NCBI GenBank assembly: GCA_028280415.1
Contig: JANQLV010000054.1
Location: 1 to 64,000 of the forward strand
Direction of reading: 5' to 3'
Origin: Saprospiraceae bacterium
GTDB taxonomy: Bacteria > Bacteroidota > Bacteroidia > Chitinophagales > Saprospiraceae
DNA length: 64,000 nucleotides
Both the position numbers and the translations under genes were made by a program. The notes under the pieces are model-generated. The model made no database searches, had not been told where the DNA came from, and worked only from the letters and a program-made list of their open reading frames with translations. Shown piece by piece: positions 1-8,900 of the stretch (its first letter is position 1; every line of letters begins with the position of its first letter).

Positions 1-205
1 AGAGACGTTCGGGATGGCGGGACAGTTGCACCTTTTGCCAGCCGGTGAGGTTGCTGTAGATCTCTTTGCGCTGGTTTTTGATCTTGGTTTCCAACTCGAT
101 GATCTTGTCGCTCACGTCGATGTCCCCCAGTTCTCCCACCTGCCGGATCTTGTCGAGTTGCTCGTAGAGATTCTCCAGAGGCTTCTCAAATTCTAAAAAA
201 ATCAT
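1..205 (-). CDS. accA: Acetyl-CoA carboxylase carboxyltransferase subunit alpha, N-terminal part
   Basis: This gene runs off the left edge of the window. Only the first 68 codons are present, on the minus strand, starting with ATG at 203-205. The translation begins MIFLEFEKPLENLYEQ and continues through LTGWQKVQLSRHPER, which matches the conserved AccA N-terminus (acidic FEKPL start, then the IY-LT-WQ-VQL-RHP signature). The family product is the alpha subunit of the carboxyltransferase, which moves the carboxyl group from biotin to acetyl-CoA in the first step of fatty-acid synthesis in the cytoplasm. The codons are visibly richer in G and C than the accessory genes to the right, consistent with a core gene. 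The plus-strand reading frame over the same bases is a shadow. Confidence 0.85.
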   Translation of the reverse strand, partial: MIFLEFEKPLENLYEQLDKIRQVGELGDIDVSDKIIELETKIKNQRKEIYSNLTGWQKVQLSRHPERL

Positions 206-577
206 ATCTAACCTTTTTGTGGGGTTCCGCGCCGTTCTGTCTCCCGCTGTGCAACAGCGATGAGGTGGGATTGAAGAAGGGATCGAGCAGTAGATAGAGA
301 GGCAGAAACCCGCAATGTTTAGTATAAACTACGTTGGAATCGGTAGAATATTGGCAAATTTAGCAATAAGGCAACAGTATGAATGACACTGGCAAACTTT
401 TTTTATTTTTTAGTGAAAATTATTGCGTCTTTGACGAATGTCCTTTACATTTGCAGTCGCTACGTCCAAAACGTCGGATGTTCGATGAAATAAGGCCTTG
501 AGGCCATTTTCCAACAAGCTAAAGAGGCGGATGAAGGGAGAAAAGTTGGCTTTTTATTTGTAAGAATTTACTTTATT
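206..577. other. Intergenic region between accA and tRNA-Asp
   Basis: No convincing gene was seen in these 372 bases. The stretch must hold the promoter of accA (minus strand) and that of the tRNA (plus strand). I could not place either with confidence. Confidence 0.5.
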
Positions 578-652
578 GGTCCGGTAGTTCAGTCTGGTTA
601 GAATACCTGCCTGTCACGCAGGGGGTCGCGGGTTCGAGTCCCGTCCGGACCG
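578..652 (+). tRNA. tRNA-Asp (anticodon GTC)
   Basis: The acceptor strand GGTCCGG (578-584) pairs exactly with CCGGACC (645-651), followed by discriminator G at 652. The anticodon loop reads CTGTCAC with anticodon GTC. The T arm carries the invariant GGTTCGAGTCC. The 3' CCA is not encoded. The gene marks the border between the GC-richer accA side and the accessory genes; tRNA 3' ends are common integration sites, and the next 4.5 kb has the look of a decayed island. Confidence 0.97.
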
Positions 653-662
653 CTTGATTTTC

Positions 663-704
663 AAGGAGTTATGAGTTAAGTCTCATAACTCCTTTTGTTT
701 TTTG
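663..704 (+). terminator. Rho-independent terminator of tRNA-Asp
   Basis: A perfect 13-bp inverted repeat (AAGGAGTTATGAG at 663-675, CTCATAACTCCTT at 682-694) with a 6-base loop is followed by a T-rich run. It sits 11 bases after the tRNA. A 27-base part of this region (676-702) recurs with two mismatches at 11429. Confidence 0.9.
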
Positions 705-808
705 CTAGTTATTTGCCAGTGAATAGTGGGTTTTATGGGGTCATATTATGTTTTATGAATAAGGTGCAGAAGTCTCTTTAAGACTCCTATTTGACATGAT
801 CTTCATGT

Positions 809-1009
809 TTACTTTTTGGTAGATTTCACTATCACTGCTTTAGGGCCTCCATCACTAGTTCCTTCTATTACGTTTTCAAGATGCACTTCAGCTTGGATTA
901 TCTCAGAGTCATATTCTGGTGCTAAATGGTCTGCCATTTCTTCTGCCTTTTGCTGTGAAGAGTTTTCTGACCCAGGCACGAAAATATAAAAGATTGTTTC
1001 CTTAGACAT
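809..1009 (-). CDS. Hypothetical small protein, 66 aa
   Basis: I do not recognise this protein. The open frame extends to 1051, but I prefer the internal ATG at 1007-1009 because the protein then starts MSKETIFYIFVPGSEN, while the extra 14 residues are unlike a conserved start. It is small, acidic in the middle and ends in a basic tail (IVKSTKK). It has no membrane segment and no cysteine motif. It is the first of a run of minus-strand small genes behind the tRNA. Confidence 0.5.
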   Translation of the reverse strand: MSKETIFYIFVPGSENSSQQKAEEMADHLAPEYDSEIIQAEVHLENVIEGTSDGGPKAVIVKSTKK

Positions 1010-1118
1010 GATAAATTGTTTTGGTGAGCAAAGGACTCTTTTGCAAAGCACTCAGCCAACCAAAAGAATGATAAAAGATCACAACTACTTTTTACCATTT
1101 AATTAGTCAGAAGTCAAG

Positions 1119-1373
1119 CTAAGTTTTATTTTTTGCTTGTAAAGCATCAACAATCACCTTTGTTTCTTGCCATCTTTCCTTTGCCTCTTTAACTATTTCT
1201 TCCAATATTTTTTCGTACTCTGGCCTTTCTTCGAGAAACTGCAACAGCTCATCGTTTTGATAGTACTTTACTACTAAGGGGGCACGTGTAAAAGAAAGAG
1301 TGCAATGACTCTGTTGATTTATTTGATGTTCTGCCAGCATATGACGCTTTGAGTAACTTTTGACCACTATCAA
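1119..1373 (-). CDS. Hypothetical protein, 84 aa
   Basis: Not recognised. The C-terminal half (from about residue 38) is charged and predicted helical, with many Glu and Lys residues, and may form a coiled coil. An alternative start is the Met at residue 12. It lies 33 bases downstream of the RadC-like gene on the same strand, so the two may be co-transcribed. Spurious translation cannot be excluded. Confidence 0.4.
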   Translation of the reverse strand: MIVVKSYSKRHMLAEHQINQQSHCTLSFTRAPLVVKYYQNDELLQFLEERPEYEKILEEIVKEAKERWQETKVIVDALQAKNKT

Positions 1374-1406
1374 ATTACAACTATAGGTTTAGTGTTAATA
1401 ACTATA

Positions 1407-1895
1407 CTAGTCGCTACTGACTATAGACAGGACCCCATCATCAGCGAAGGAGTAAAACGGTTCTTTGGTCATAATAATATGGTCAAGTACTGAGATATCA
1501 AGTAGCGCGGCACCGTTCACTATCTTTTTGGTTAGTGCAATGTCTGCCTGTGATGGAATGCAATTTCCAGAGGGGTGATTATGCGAAAGAACTATTGAAC
1601 AGGCATTACTTTTTACCGCAATACCAAGTATCTGCTTCACGTCAACCACAGTTCTTAATACGCCACCAATGCTATGTATATGATACCCAAGTAGATCGTT
1701 CTTTTTGGAAAAGAAGAGCGCATAGAATTGTTCTTTATACTCAATAGTGTCATTATCCCAGAGTAAGCGAAGTACTCGTTCTGCCTCTATTGAAGCTGTT
1801 ACTTGTGTGCAATTTTCTAACAGAATAGTGTTGTGATAGCTTACTTGTATTTCCGAAATAGTTGATGGAATACCAAATTGCATGTGTTGATCCAT
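1407..1895 (-). CDS. RadC-like JAB/MPN domain protein
   Basis: A 162-aa protein with the RadC-type JAMM motif: His105-x-His107-Pro-Ser-Gly then Pro-Ser-x-x-Asp118, in SHNHPSGNCIPSQAD. These residues bind zinc in JAB/MPN metalloproteins. The family (DUF2466) is named after RadC, but no repair role is established. Short stand-alone copies like this are frequent on conjugative and integrative elements of Bacteroidota, often near anti-restriction genes. The usual N-terminal helix-hairpin-helix of full-length RadC is absent, which fits the short mobile-element form. Neighbours are other small accessory genes. The domain call is firm; the function is not. Confidence 0.85.
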   Translation of the reverse strand: MDQHMQFGIPSTISEIQVSYHNTILLENCTQVTASIEAERVLRLLWDNDTIEYKEQFYALFFSKKNDLLGYHIHSIGGVLRTVVDVKQILGIAVKSNACSIVLSHNHPSGNCIPSQADIALTKKIVNGAALLDISVLDHIIMTKEPFYSFADDGVLSIVSSD

Positions 1896-1965
1896 AATAA
1901 TTGTGTTTGTTGTATCATACCTGTGTCGTAGAACCGTAACCGAGAAAAGAGTATAGTGTCCATAA

Positions 1966-2017
1966 CAAAGGTATAAATGAAGAAAAAGATTCGTTCGTCC
2001 ATTTGGTTATACCTTTG
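1966..2017. repeat. Inverted repeat, 11-bp arms
   Basis: CAAAGGTATAA (1966-1976) and its exact reverse complement TTATACCTTTG (2007-2017) are separated by 30 bases. Outside the arms TGTCCA and TGGACA also pair, at unequal distances. It lies upstream of the RadC-like gene and could be an operator or a decayed element end. No gene was seen between 1896 and 2399. Confidence 0.5.
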
Positions 2018-2245
2018 CTGGACGTTTGGACATTAACAGGGCGATACAGTTTTTCTGAAATTATAATAGATGACTTTTCTGCTAGTTGTGGTATTGCACT
2101 ACTTCTGTTTATTGTAAGGATATGGCACTAAGGTAATACAAGAGTATAGCATTAGTGGTAATTGCAACAAACTGGTATTATGAAGAAATAAATGGGAACA
2201 AGTATAAATAGTAGCCCCTACCTGGTTTTGTATCCGTAATGCATG

Positions 2246-2295
2246 GTGAGACGAGGAATAGACCATTGCTCCGCATGGTCTATTCCTCGTCTCAC
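2246..2295. repeat. Perfect 21-bp inverted repeat (hairpin)
   Basis: The left arm (2246-2266, beginning GTGAGACGAGG) and right arm (2275-2295, ending CCTCGTCTCAC) are exact reverse complements with an 8-base loop. It would form a very stable hairpin. No T-run follows, so an ordinary intrinsic terminator is unlikely on either strand. It lies in the gene-free gap between the RadC-like and GIY-YIG-like genes. Confidence 0.8.
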
Positions 2296-2399
2296 TCGCT
2301 CCTCCACTAAAGCTGCTGCTTGCTCAGGGGTGCCCTGAGAATCCCATAAAGCTAAATAAATGATGCCAGTTATAAAACAAACCATATCAGTTATTAAGA

Positions 2400-2600
2400 T
2401 TAGATTCGGCGTCCGCCTTCACGTTCCCATCTTAGGGCTGAATCTCTACTCACTATCGGGCCCACTTTTACAATACGCACTTCACTATCGTACGTTTGCT
2501 TGTGTTCTGCATGGCGACGATCTAAGTCATTTGTTATCCCTCTATGGAGGATTTCGTTACCACGTTTAATGTGGTATCTATATGTATCTCTATTAGACAT
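2400..2600 (-). CDS. Small GIY-YIG-like protein
   Basis: A 66-aa protein that starts MSNRDTYRYHIKRGNEILHR and continues GITNDLDRRHAEHK. The spacing of the tyrosines, the Gly-Ile-Thr and the Arg-Arg-His segment resembles the core of the GIY-YIG nuclease fold, but the canonical motif is degenerate (YRYHI for GIY). It is much shorter than active nucleases, so it may not cut DNA. Such proteins are common in mobile regions. It lies near the RadC-like gene on the same strand. Confidence 0.55.
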   Translation of the reverse strand: MSNRDTYRYHIKRGNEILHRGITNDLDRRHAEHKQTYDSEVRIVKVGPIVSRDSALRWEREGGRRI

Positions 2601-2648
2601 ATTGTTTTAATTTAAAAATTTAAAAATCGATTGTTACCTATTCCCCAA

Positions 2649-3227
2649 TTACAAGAAGGATGCTTGCTCACCATTGTATGGTTGTCGTACAGCTCCATGT
2701 AATCCAAATAAAATTGCCAATACACCCAAAGCATTGACAAAACCATTTTTTGATTTCAACATGTATGCCCCCACACCAATTGAGGTTACACTTGTCGTGA
2801 TACGTTGTACATCTAGGGATTCCTTTATATTGTTACAAGCATCAGAAACGAAGTGTTGGCAATTCTCCAATAGTGTCAGATATTGGGCACCTAATATAAT
2901 TGCGTCTAATGCTTTATTCACAATCTCGAAAGGTGTATTAACACATTCTTTGTTGTCCTCATATACAGTGTAGCCTTTGGAAAAATTTTCCACCGAATCA
3001 AGAACTGCTTGCCCGTTATCTATATGGCTGTGTGCAATATAACTTCGCCCCCATTCATCTTTGCCTATATAAATACCGGTATGCTGAACATTAAAAATAG
3101 TAGCTCCTTTTTTTCGATATACTAATTTCCCAGAATTGTTGTCGCCCCATAGTGTTACTTGTTCATCATTGTTGGTAATGAGCACGATGAGGCCGTTATT
3201 GTATATACTAAAATTATTTATGACCAT
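2649..3227 (-). CDS. LRAT-like (NlpC/P60 superfamily) membrane-anchored protein
   Basis: A 192-aa protein with the two signatures of the circularly permuted papain-like LRAT/HRASLS fold: a His in HTGIYIG (His49) and a catalytic-type Cys in NCQHFV (Cys123), with possible partner histidines near 66-68. A hydrophobic C-terminal stretch (about 146-180) could be one or two membrane segments, as in many LRAT-like proteins. Relatives act as acyltransferases, phospholipases or deamidating enzymes; some bacterial forms are effectors or defence proteins. The substrate here is unknown. The gene lies 66 bases downstream of the YegP-like gene and may share its transcript. Confidence 0.6.
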   Translation of the reverse strand: MVINNFSIYNNGLIVLITNNDEQVTLWGDNNSGKLVYRKKGATIFNVQHTGIYIGKDEWGRSYIAHSHIDNGQAVLDSVENFSKGYTVYEDNKECVNTPFEIVNKALDAIILGAQYLTLLENCQHFVSDACNNIKESLDVQRITTSVTSIGVGAYMLKSKNGFVNALGVLAILFGLHGAVRQPYNGEQASFL

Positions 3228-3293
3228 GATTAAAATATTTTAAAGTAAAAAAATAGAGGAGCTTTTTATCGCCCCTCATTTTGCTTTGTACGT

Positions 3294-3653
3294 TTAATAC
3301 CGAGACTTTACTAAAGTAAGATCTTCGACAGGTGCACCTGGAGCATCACGCTTCACAGCAGCAATACCATTTTCCATTGCAGCTTTAGTAGTGTAATATT
3401 CACTTCTACCCAATTGCTCACCATTAGCAGCTGTGAGAACAAAATAATACTGACCATTGGATGCCTGCTTTCGTTGGTATCGACTGTCGATTCTGCAGTT
3501 GCGCTTCACAGACTCAATGCCCCACTGGCACATTTGTTTTGAAGAATACCCTTCGGTGCTGTGAAGAATGTTTTCTAGGTTGCCCCTAGATAGCAGGCGA
3601 AATCTGAACTCTCCTGCTGTGTCTTTGTACAATTGGAATTTAGATTCTCTCAT
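3294..3653 (-). CDS. YegP-like DUF1508 repeat protein
   Basis: A 119-aa protein built of two DUF1508-type halves. Each half has an F/Y-Q/V-L strand, then a short helix that runs GIESVKRN in the first half and GIAAVKRD in the second. The second half contains the typical YYFVLTAANGEQLGRSEYY. This is the usual length and two-fold architecture of the family, which is widespread and has no assigned biochemical role. It probably acts in the cytoplasm. The start is followed by a 66-base gap to the LRAT-like gene. Confidence 0.8.
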   Translation of the reverse strand: MRESKFQLYKDTAGEFRFRLLSRGNLENILHSTEGYSSKQMCQWGIESVKRNCRIDSRYQRKQASNGQYYFVLTAANGEQLGRSEYYTTKAAMENGIAAVKRDAPGAPVEDLTLVKSRY

Positions 3654-4188
3654 AAGATAAAGATTTAAAAGGTGAAAAAATAAAATTACTTTCGAGCACT
3701 TGCATCAAGATTCCCAAGTGCCAATGTGTGTAGGGCATACCTTGCCCATGTAATGACTGTGTTTTTTGCATTACAAAAGTTTTTAATGAAAAAATGGCCT
3801 ACCGTTAATCAGGTAGACAATACAACACATTGAAAGATGGTAACAGAGGAGAGTCGCGCTTGGAAGGTAATTTTTATATCACACCTTTTTGCTTATATCG
3901 CAAAAAAATGCTATTTTTATAGTTCAATTTAAAATTCCAGCCGTAGCATGATTCTCGGATCTGTTCCGGCTTTTTTCTTTTCTAAAACCGGCTTTCAACA
4001 AAAAATTCATACATTTATACTACCACAGTACCAGGTGGAAGTACAACGATCTCTCAATATACAATATATTTCTATCTGCGGCAAGATTACAAGCAAGCTT
4101 AATCTGCTTTTTATTAACATTTCACTAACATTAAGATTTTTTGCTTTGTGATACTTGACATTTTAAACCTTTTGTATTATATTTAGAT
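3654..4188. other. Intergenic region between divergent gene blocks
   Basis: This 535-base gap separates the minus-strand small genes from the plus-strand XRE-ImmA pair. I see an A+T-rich sequence with no convincing gene. A 67-codon frame at 3948-4151 has no recognisable features and was rejected. Promoters for both directions should lie here. Confidence 0.5.
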
Positions 4189-4515
4189 ATGAAACAGCAA
4201 TTATATGATTGGATAGGTAAAAAGATTGCTGCTTATCGGCAAGCACAAAAAATATCCCAAACTGACCTTGCCAAATTAACAAATCTAAGTCGAGGCTCTA
4301 TTGCCAATATAGAGAAAGGACGGCAGCAAACTTCACTTCACGTATTATGGGATATTGCGTACAAATTAGAGGTTTCTATAGAGAGCATACTACCATTACA
4401 GAATGAGCATCTAACAAAGAGTACTGATGATTTACTTGATTATGTTGATGAAATACATGATTTGGATCAGGAGAATAAAGGTATACTCAGTAAGTTTCTG
4501 AAAGATAACCTATAA
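4189..4515 (+). CDS. XRE-family transcriptional regulator
   Basis: A 108-aa protein with a classic HTH_3 domain at residues 7-66: IGKKIAAYRQAQKISQTDLA, then LSRGSIANIEKGRQ. It should bind DNA as a dimer and repress its own operon. The C-terminal 40 residues are acidic and may contact a partner. It lies 137 bases upstream of an ImmA/IrrE peptidase on the same strand. This is the regulator-protease pairing seen in mobile elements, where the peptidase cleaves the repressor. No operator could be assigned. Confidence 0.85.
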   Translation: MKQQLYDWIGKKIAAYRQAQKISQTDLAKLTNLSRGSIANIEKGRQQTSLHVLWDIAYKLEVSIESILPLQNEHLTKSTDDLLDYVDEIHDLDQENKGILSKFLKDNL

Positions 4516-4652
4516 AGTCTATTATACTACATTATTATATTAGGCGTAATATTTGCTTTGTAATATTGTTATACTATTTTTGCTTCACTTTGCTGGGCAC
4601 ACTATTGAGCACTACTGCATAAATTCAGCAACAAATAACAATCGGGCACCAC

Positions 4653-5225
4653 ATGTATCGCTACCTCACCAAAAAGAGAATCAATCAAATCGCTTGGAAA
4701 ATACTCCAAAATGAAGGTGTTAAAAAACCATGGGTTGATGTTGAAGCAATTGCAAATCAACATGGTATTGAGGTAACTCGGGATGATTTAGGTAATGACA
4801 TATCGGGGCTACTTATTACCAAGACAGGTAAAACAGTCATAGGTGTTAACAACCAGGGACATGGTGAAAATCGACAGCGATTTACTATAGCTCACGAACT
4901 CGGGCATTTCTTTTTAGGACATCATAGAGAAAAGGGAATGTTTGTAGATCAATCCAGACATCAATTCTCTTTATTCCTGCGAAATGAACGTTCATCTGAG
5001 GGAACAAATCAACAAGAGATTGAGGCAAATGCTTTTGCTGCTGCGTTGCTTATGCCAGAGCAATTTGTTCGGGTAGAACTCGTAGCCTTAATGGAGACAG
5101 GTAAGATATTCGATCTTAGTTCTGACAATGAAGAATTTATCAAATCATTATCAAAAACGTTTAAGGTTAGCACAATGGCTATGACGTATCGTATAGGTAA
5201 CTTAGATTTATTTAATACTATGTAG
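4653..5225 (+). CDS. ImmA/IrrE-family metallo-endopeptidase
   Basis: A 190-aa protein with the zinc-peptidase motif HELGH at residues 81-85 (FTIAHELGHFFLGH) and a downstream acidic helix QQEIEANAFAAALLMP, whose Glu is the likely third zinc ligand. Members cleave XRE-type repressors or, in Deinococcus, the DdrO regulator. The upstream XRE gene is the natural candidate substrate. Length is normal for the family. The pair resembles toxin-antitoxin-like modules of integrative elements and fits the idea of a decayed island behind the tRNA. Confidence 0.88.
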   Translation: MYRYLTKKRINQIAWKILQNEGVKKPWVDVEAIANQHGIEVTRDDLGNDISGLLITKTGKTVIGVNNQGHGENRQRFTIAHELGHFFLGHHREKGMFVDQSRHQFSLFLRNERSSEGTNQQEIEANAFAAALLMPEQFVRVELVALMETGKIFDLSSDNEEFIKSLSKTFKVSTMAMTYRIGNLDLFNTM

Positions 5226-5299
5226 TATACGATTTATTCCCCAATAATCATCTCATTATACTTATCCAATACTACCCTCTCTTCAGACAGAAAACTAGG

Positions 5300-5992
5300 T
5301 CACCCCAATAAGTTGTATTTAATAGCTGTTTGAATAGCCTCTACCTTATTATGAACATGAAGTTTGTTGTAGATGTTTTCGACATGTTTTTTCACAGTCT
5401 TGGGGCTGATGAATAGTTGATCTGCGATTTTCTTGTATGTCTTTCCGAGGGATATTAGAGATAATATCTCCAGCTCTCTTTTGGTGAGCTCAAAGTCTGG
5501 AATTTCAGTTGGTTTCTGAGCTTGTAAGCGAATAAGACTAAGTGTTTTGTTTGCAATAGTTGGAGACATTGGTGCACCGCCATCAACCACTTCTTCTATA
5601 GCATTTATCAATTCCCCCGGAGATTCATCTTTTAGTAAATAGCCGGATGCTCCTGCAACAATGGATTCAAATATACTCTCATCATCATCAAAGACCGTTA
5701 AGATCAAAATTTTAATATCAGGATAAGTGCTTTTGATTATTTCTGTTGCCTCAATACCATCCATGATAGGCATATTAATGTCCATGAGAATGACTTCAGG
5801 AAGTCTCTGTTTAAGACAATCAATTGCCTCAGCTCCGTTCTTTGCTGTAAACAGTAGATTCAAACTTTCTATTGCTTCTATTTTTTTTGCAATAGCCTGA
5901 GTCAAGTTTTGGTTATCTTCAACCAATGCACAATTAATCATTCTCATATTTGGCAAAATTAATTTGAATTCGTTTAGAGTACAATACGCCAA
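5300..5992 (-). CDS. NarL/FixJ-family response regulator
   Basis: A 230-aa protein with a receiver domain and a LuxR-type HTH. The phospho-acceptor is Asp71 in VILMDINMPIMDG, with the acidic pair in ALVEDNQ near residues 25-26. The DNA-binding domain (about 166-230) carries TKRELEILSLISLGKTYKKI and SPKTVKKHVENIYNKL. The first 15 residues are unlike the family, so the true start may be the Met at 5947 or 5941. It lies 5 bases after the sensor kinase stop, so the two form an operon and a two-component pair. The genes it controls are unknown; the secreted protein at 9.4 kb is a possible target. Confidence 0.9.
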   Translation of the reverse strand: MAYCTLNEFKLILPNMRMINCALVEDNQNLTQAIAKKIEAIESLNLLFTAKNGAEAIDCLKQRLPEVILMDINMPIMDGIEATEIIKSTYPDIKILILTVFDDDESIFESIVAGASGYLLKDESPGELINAIEEVVDGGAPMSPTIANKTLSLIRLQAQKPTEIPDFELTKRELEILSLISLGKTYKKIADQLFISPKTVKKHVENIYNKLHVHNKVEAIQTAIKYNLLG

Positions 5993-5997
5993 TCATC

Positions 5998-8900
5998 CTA
6001 TTTTGCGTTTAGAGGAATCCGTATGATGATTTCTGTACCAGAATCTTTGATTGATTTAAGTTTAAACTCCCCTCCAATATCAGAAACACGATCTTTCATT
6101 GATTTCAGTCCAAACTTATTTTCTTCCTGTTGCTCCACATCAAACCCTTTACCATTGTCTTTTAAAAGAATCTCAAGCCCATAGGAGCTTTTTAATGAGA
6201 TTTCAAAAGTACTCCCCTTTGAATGTTTTACAGCATTATGAACAGCTTCCTGTATAATTCTGAATAAATTAAGCGCTACGAATGGAGAAAGTGTGATTTT
6301 TCCATCTGTTTGAAAATTCACGATTAAGTCAATATCAGCGGAGGACAACAGCTTTGAAGAAAAATCAATAATTCTATTTTCCATTTCATTAATTGAAACA
6401 GCTTCTTTTTTAACTGCCCAAATGGTCTCCCTCAAAGAACTCATCACACTCCTTGTCTCATTTCCAAGATCAGAAAGTTCATCCGATAATGCGTTGTTTT
6501 CTTTTTTTAATTGATAAGAGTAATTATCCAATGAGTGAACTATGTAACTTAAATTTGCACCAACGTTGTCGTGTAAATCTCTTGAAATCCTTTGCTTTTC
6601 ATAAAGAAGTCTCTTTTCTTCCTCCATTTTTGCAATTCGCTTTTTATATTTTCTGCGAACTACTCCTCTGATAATTAAAAATATAATTCCAACGATTATG
6701 ACCACTATGGTTAATATAAACCACACCCTTTTCCAGAGAGGTGTGCTTACATGTATTTTTAGAATGGCATGATTAGAACTAATAACACCATGTTTATTGA
6801 TGGCACGAACCTTTAATGTATAGTCTCCAGGGTTTAAATTTGTAAACGTAATTTTACCATTACTTTCTACTTCAACCCAGTTAGAATTAAACCCCAGTAA
6901 CTGATACTCCAGTTTAATGCCGGAATTCTGATAATCTACTACATTAACCCTAAAGGAAACCACTTTATCAATTGGATGGAGTGTTAAAGTGTTGTCAGAA
7001 GAATTAACCAATGAAAACAAGTCGCGATAATCATAGTTAATTTCAATTCCTGATAGTACAACCTTGGAGTTAAAAGTGTCGGTTTGTACCCAGGAGTAAT
7101 TAGGAATGAAATTAACACCATTGGCACTTCCAAACCAAACTTGTCCTTTATTGTTCTTAAAGCTTGAGTTAATGGCAAATTCGTCAAATACGACCCCGTC
7201 ATTTACATCATAATTCTTAATGCGTCCTCTTGTCAATTCATAAGATGAAATTCCCTTATTGTGGGAAATCCAGAGTATAGAACCGGCTAATTCCAAGCCT
7301 AGAATATTGTTATTTGCTAAGCCATCAAATTCGGTTAAATAATTGAAATTTTCAGTCTGAATATTAAAATGGTTAATTCCACCTCCGGCCGTCCCAAGCC
7401 ATAAACCTCCATTGTTATCTTTGGTTATTGATGTAATGATCTTATGTGAAGGCCCTTTACCAGAGTTGCTGAATTCATTATACACATACTTTTTATGGGA
7501 TAAAGTTTTGTGATTTAATCTTATAATACCTTTGTTCGTTGCCATCCAAAGATTATGTTCAACCACGGTGGCATCCAGTATATGAACCTTTTCCATCTCT
7601 TTTATATGATTCAAATTCGAGGAAGTCTCCTTGTTCACATAATACACTCCCTTTTGAGTTAGAATAAAATTCCGATCATTAAGGGATATAATATTTGTAA
7701 CAGTTGGAGAAGCTTTTGATTCCAGGCCTTGATCCATTTTGTATTGATCTATGGAATATGATCGGACAAGCTCATTTAATTTCTGATTTAAGACAAAAAC
7801 TTGACTTCCGGCCCCAATCCAGAATTCATTGTCAATTTTTGAAATCGTTCCTATCCTTTCAGTTCCAATAAGAGAAATTTTGCCTTTATAAGTCAGTTCT
7901 TTACTCAAAAACCTACGCTTGCCAATATGATCTACGGTGGTTCTAAACACTTCTAAGCCAGAGTTAGTCCCTAAAAGAAGAATTGACGAGTCCTGATAAA
8001 TAGACCATACAACCGGATCCTCAATACCATGGTTATGATTCAAAAACTTAAATTGATCAGCCAAAGGGTTGTAAATGGAGACTCCATGATTTGCGGACCC
8101 TATCCACATTTGACCATGATGGTCCTTGAACAAACAATTAACGACTCCATCATTTTGTTTGCTGTTGGATGAATAATCCATTGGTATGTGATCTTTGATG
8201 AGGGTGCCATCAAGTACATAGATACCGTGATTAGTAGCAGCCCAAAGCTCATTACTATTACTCCAGCATAAATCTGTCAGCTGAATATCAGGGTCTTCAA
8301 TAAGCTCTATTTCTTCAATATGAGAATCTTCAGGATTATAGATGTATAAATGTCTGTATGTAGTAAAATACAGATTACCATTTACATCCATTGTAAGTTC
8401 TTTATTGAAGCTGGAGTAGTGTTCTTCAGCGTTAGGATATGAAATGGCTTCTCCCGATTCAGGAATGCTTTCAGATATAACTAAGCCTTCCGTTGTAACT
8501 AAATACCAGGTTTCTGAAAACTTTCTTACAGATATGACTTTACCATCATGAACTGACAGATCAATTTTTTCCAGATAATACCTTCCATTATTCCAGACAG
8601 ATTTGAACAAGTTATGATTGCTATCTACCAAATAGATCTCGCCATCAATTTTTGCTAACCAGTCAACAGGTTGATAAAATGTACTATCAACAGTTTTTAA
8701 TAAATAACCTGTGTTCTTTGTTTTTGAAAATACAGAAACTCCCTTGCGATGTGCCAACCATAAATTTCCTTTATCATCTTCAACTGTTTTGGTGATGAAG
8801 TTATCATGGACGGCACTTTCATCTCCTTGATATCTGAAATATTTAAACTCGTAACCATCATATCTGTTAAGTCCATCCTGGGTACCTATCCATATAATAC

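Noticed and set aside
14-196. A 60-codon plus-strand frame at the window start
   Set aside because: It lies opposite a clear AccA N-terminus on the minus strand.
3948-4151. A 67-codon frame upstream of the XRE gene
   Set aside because: Composition is that of noncoding A+T-rich DNA with no motif; it overlaps the likely promoter region.
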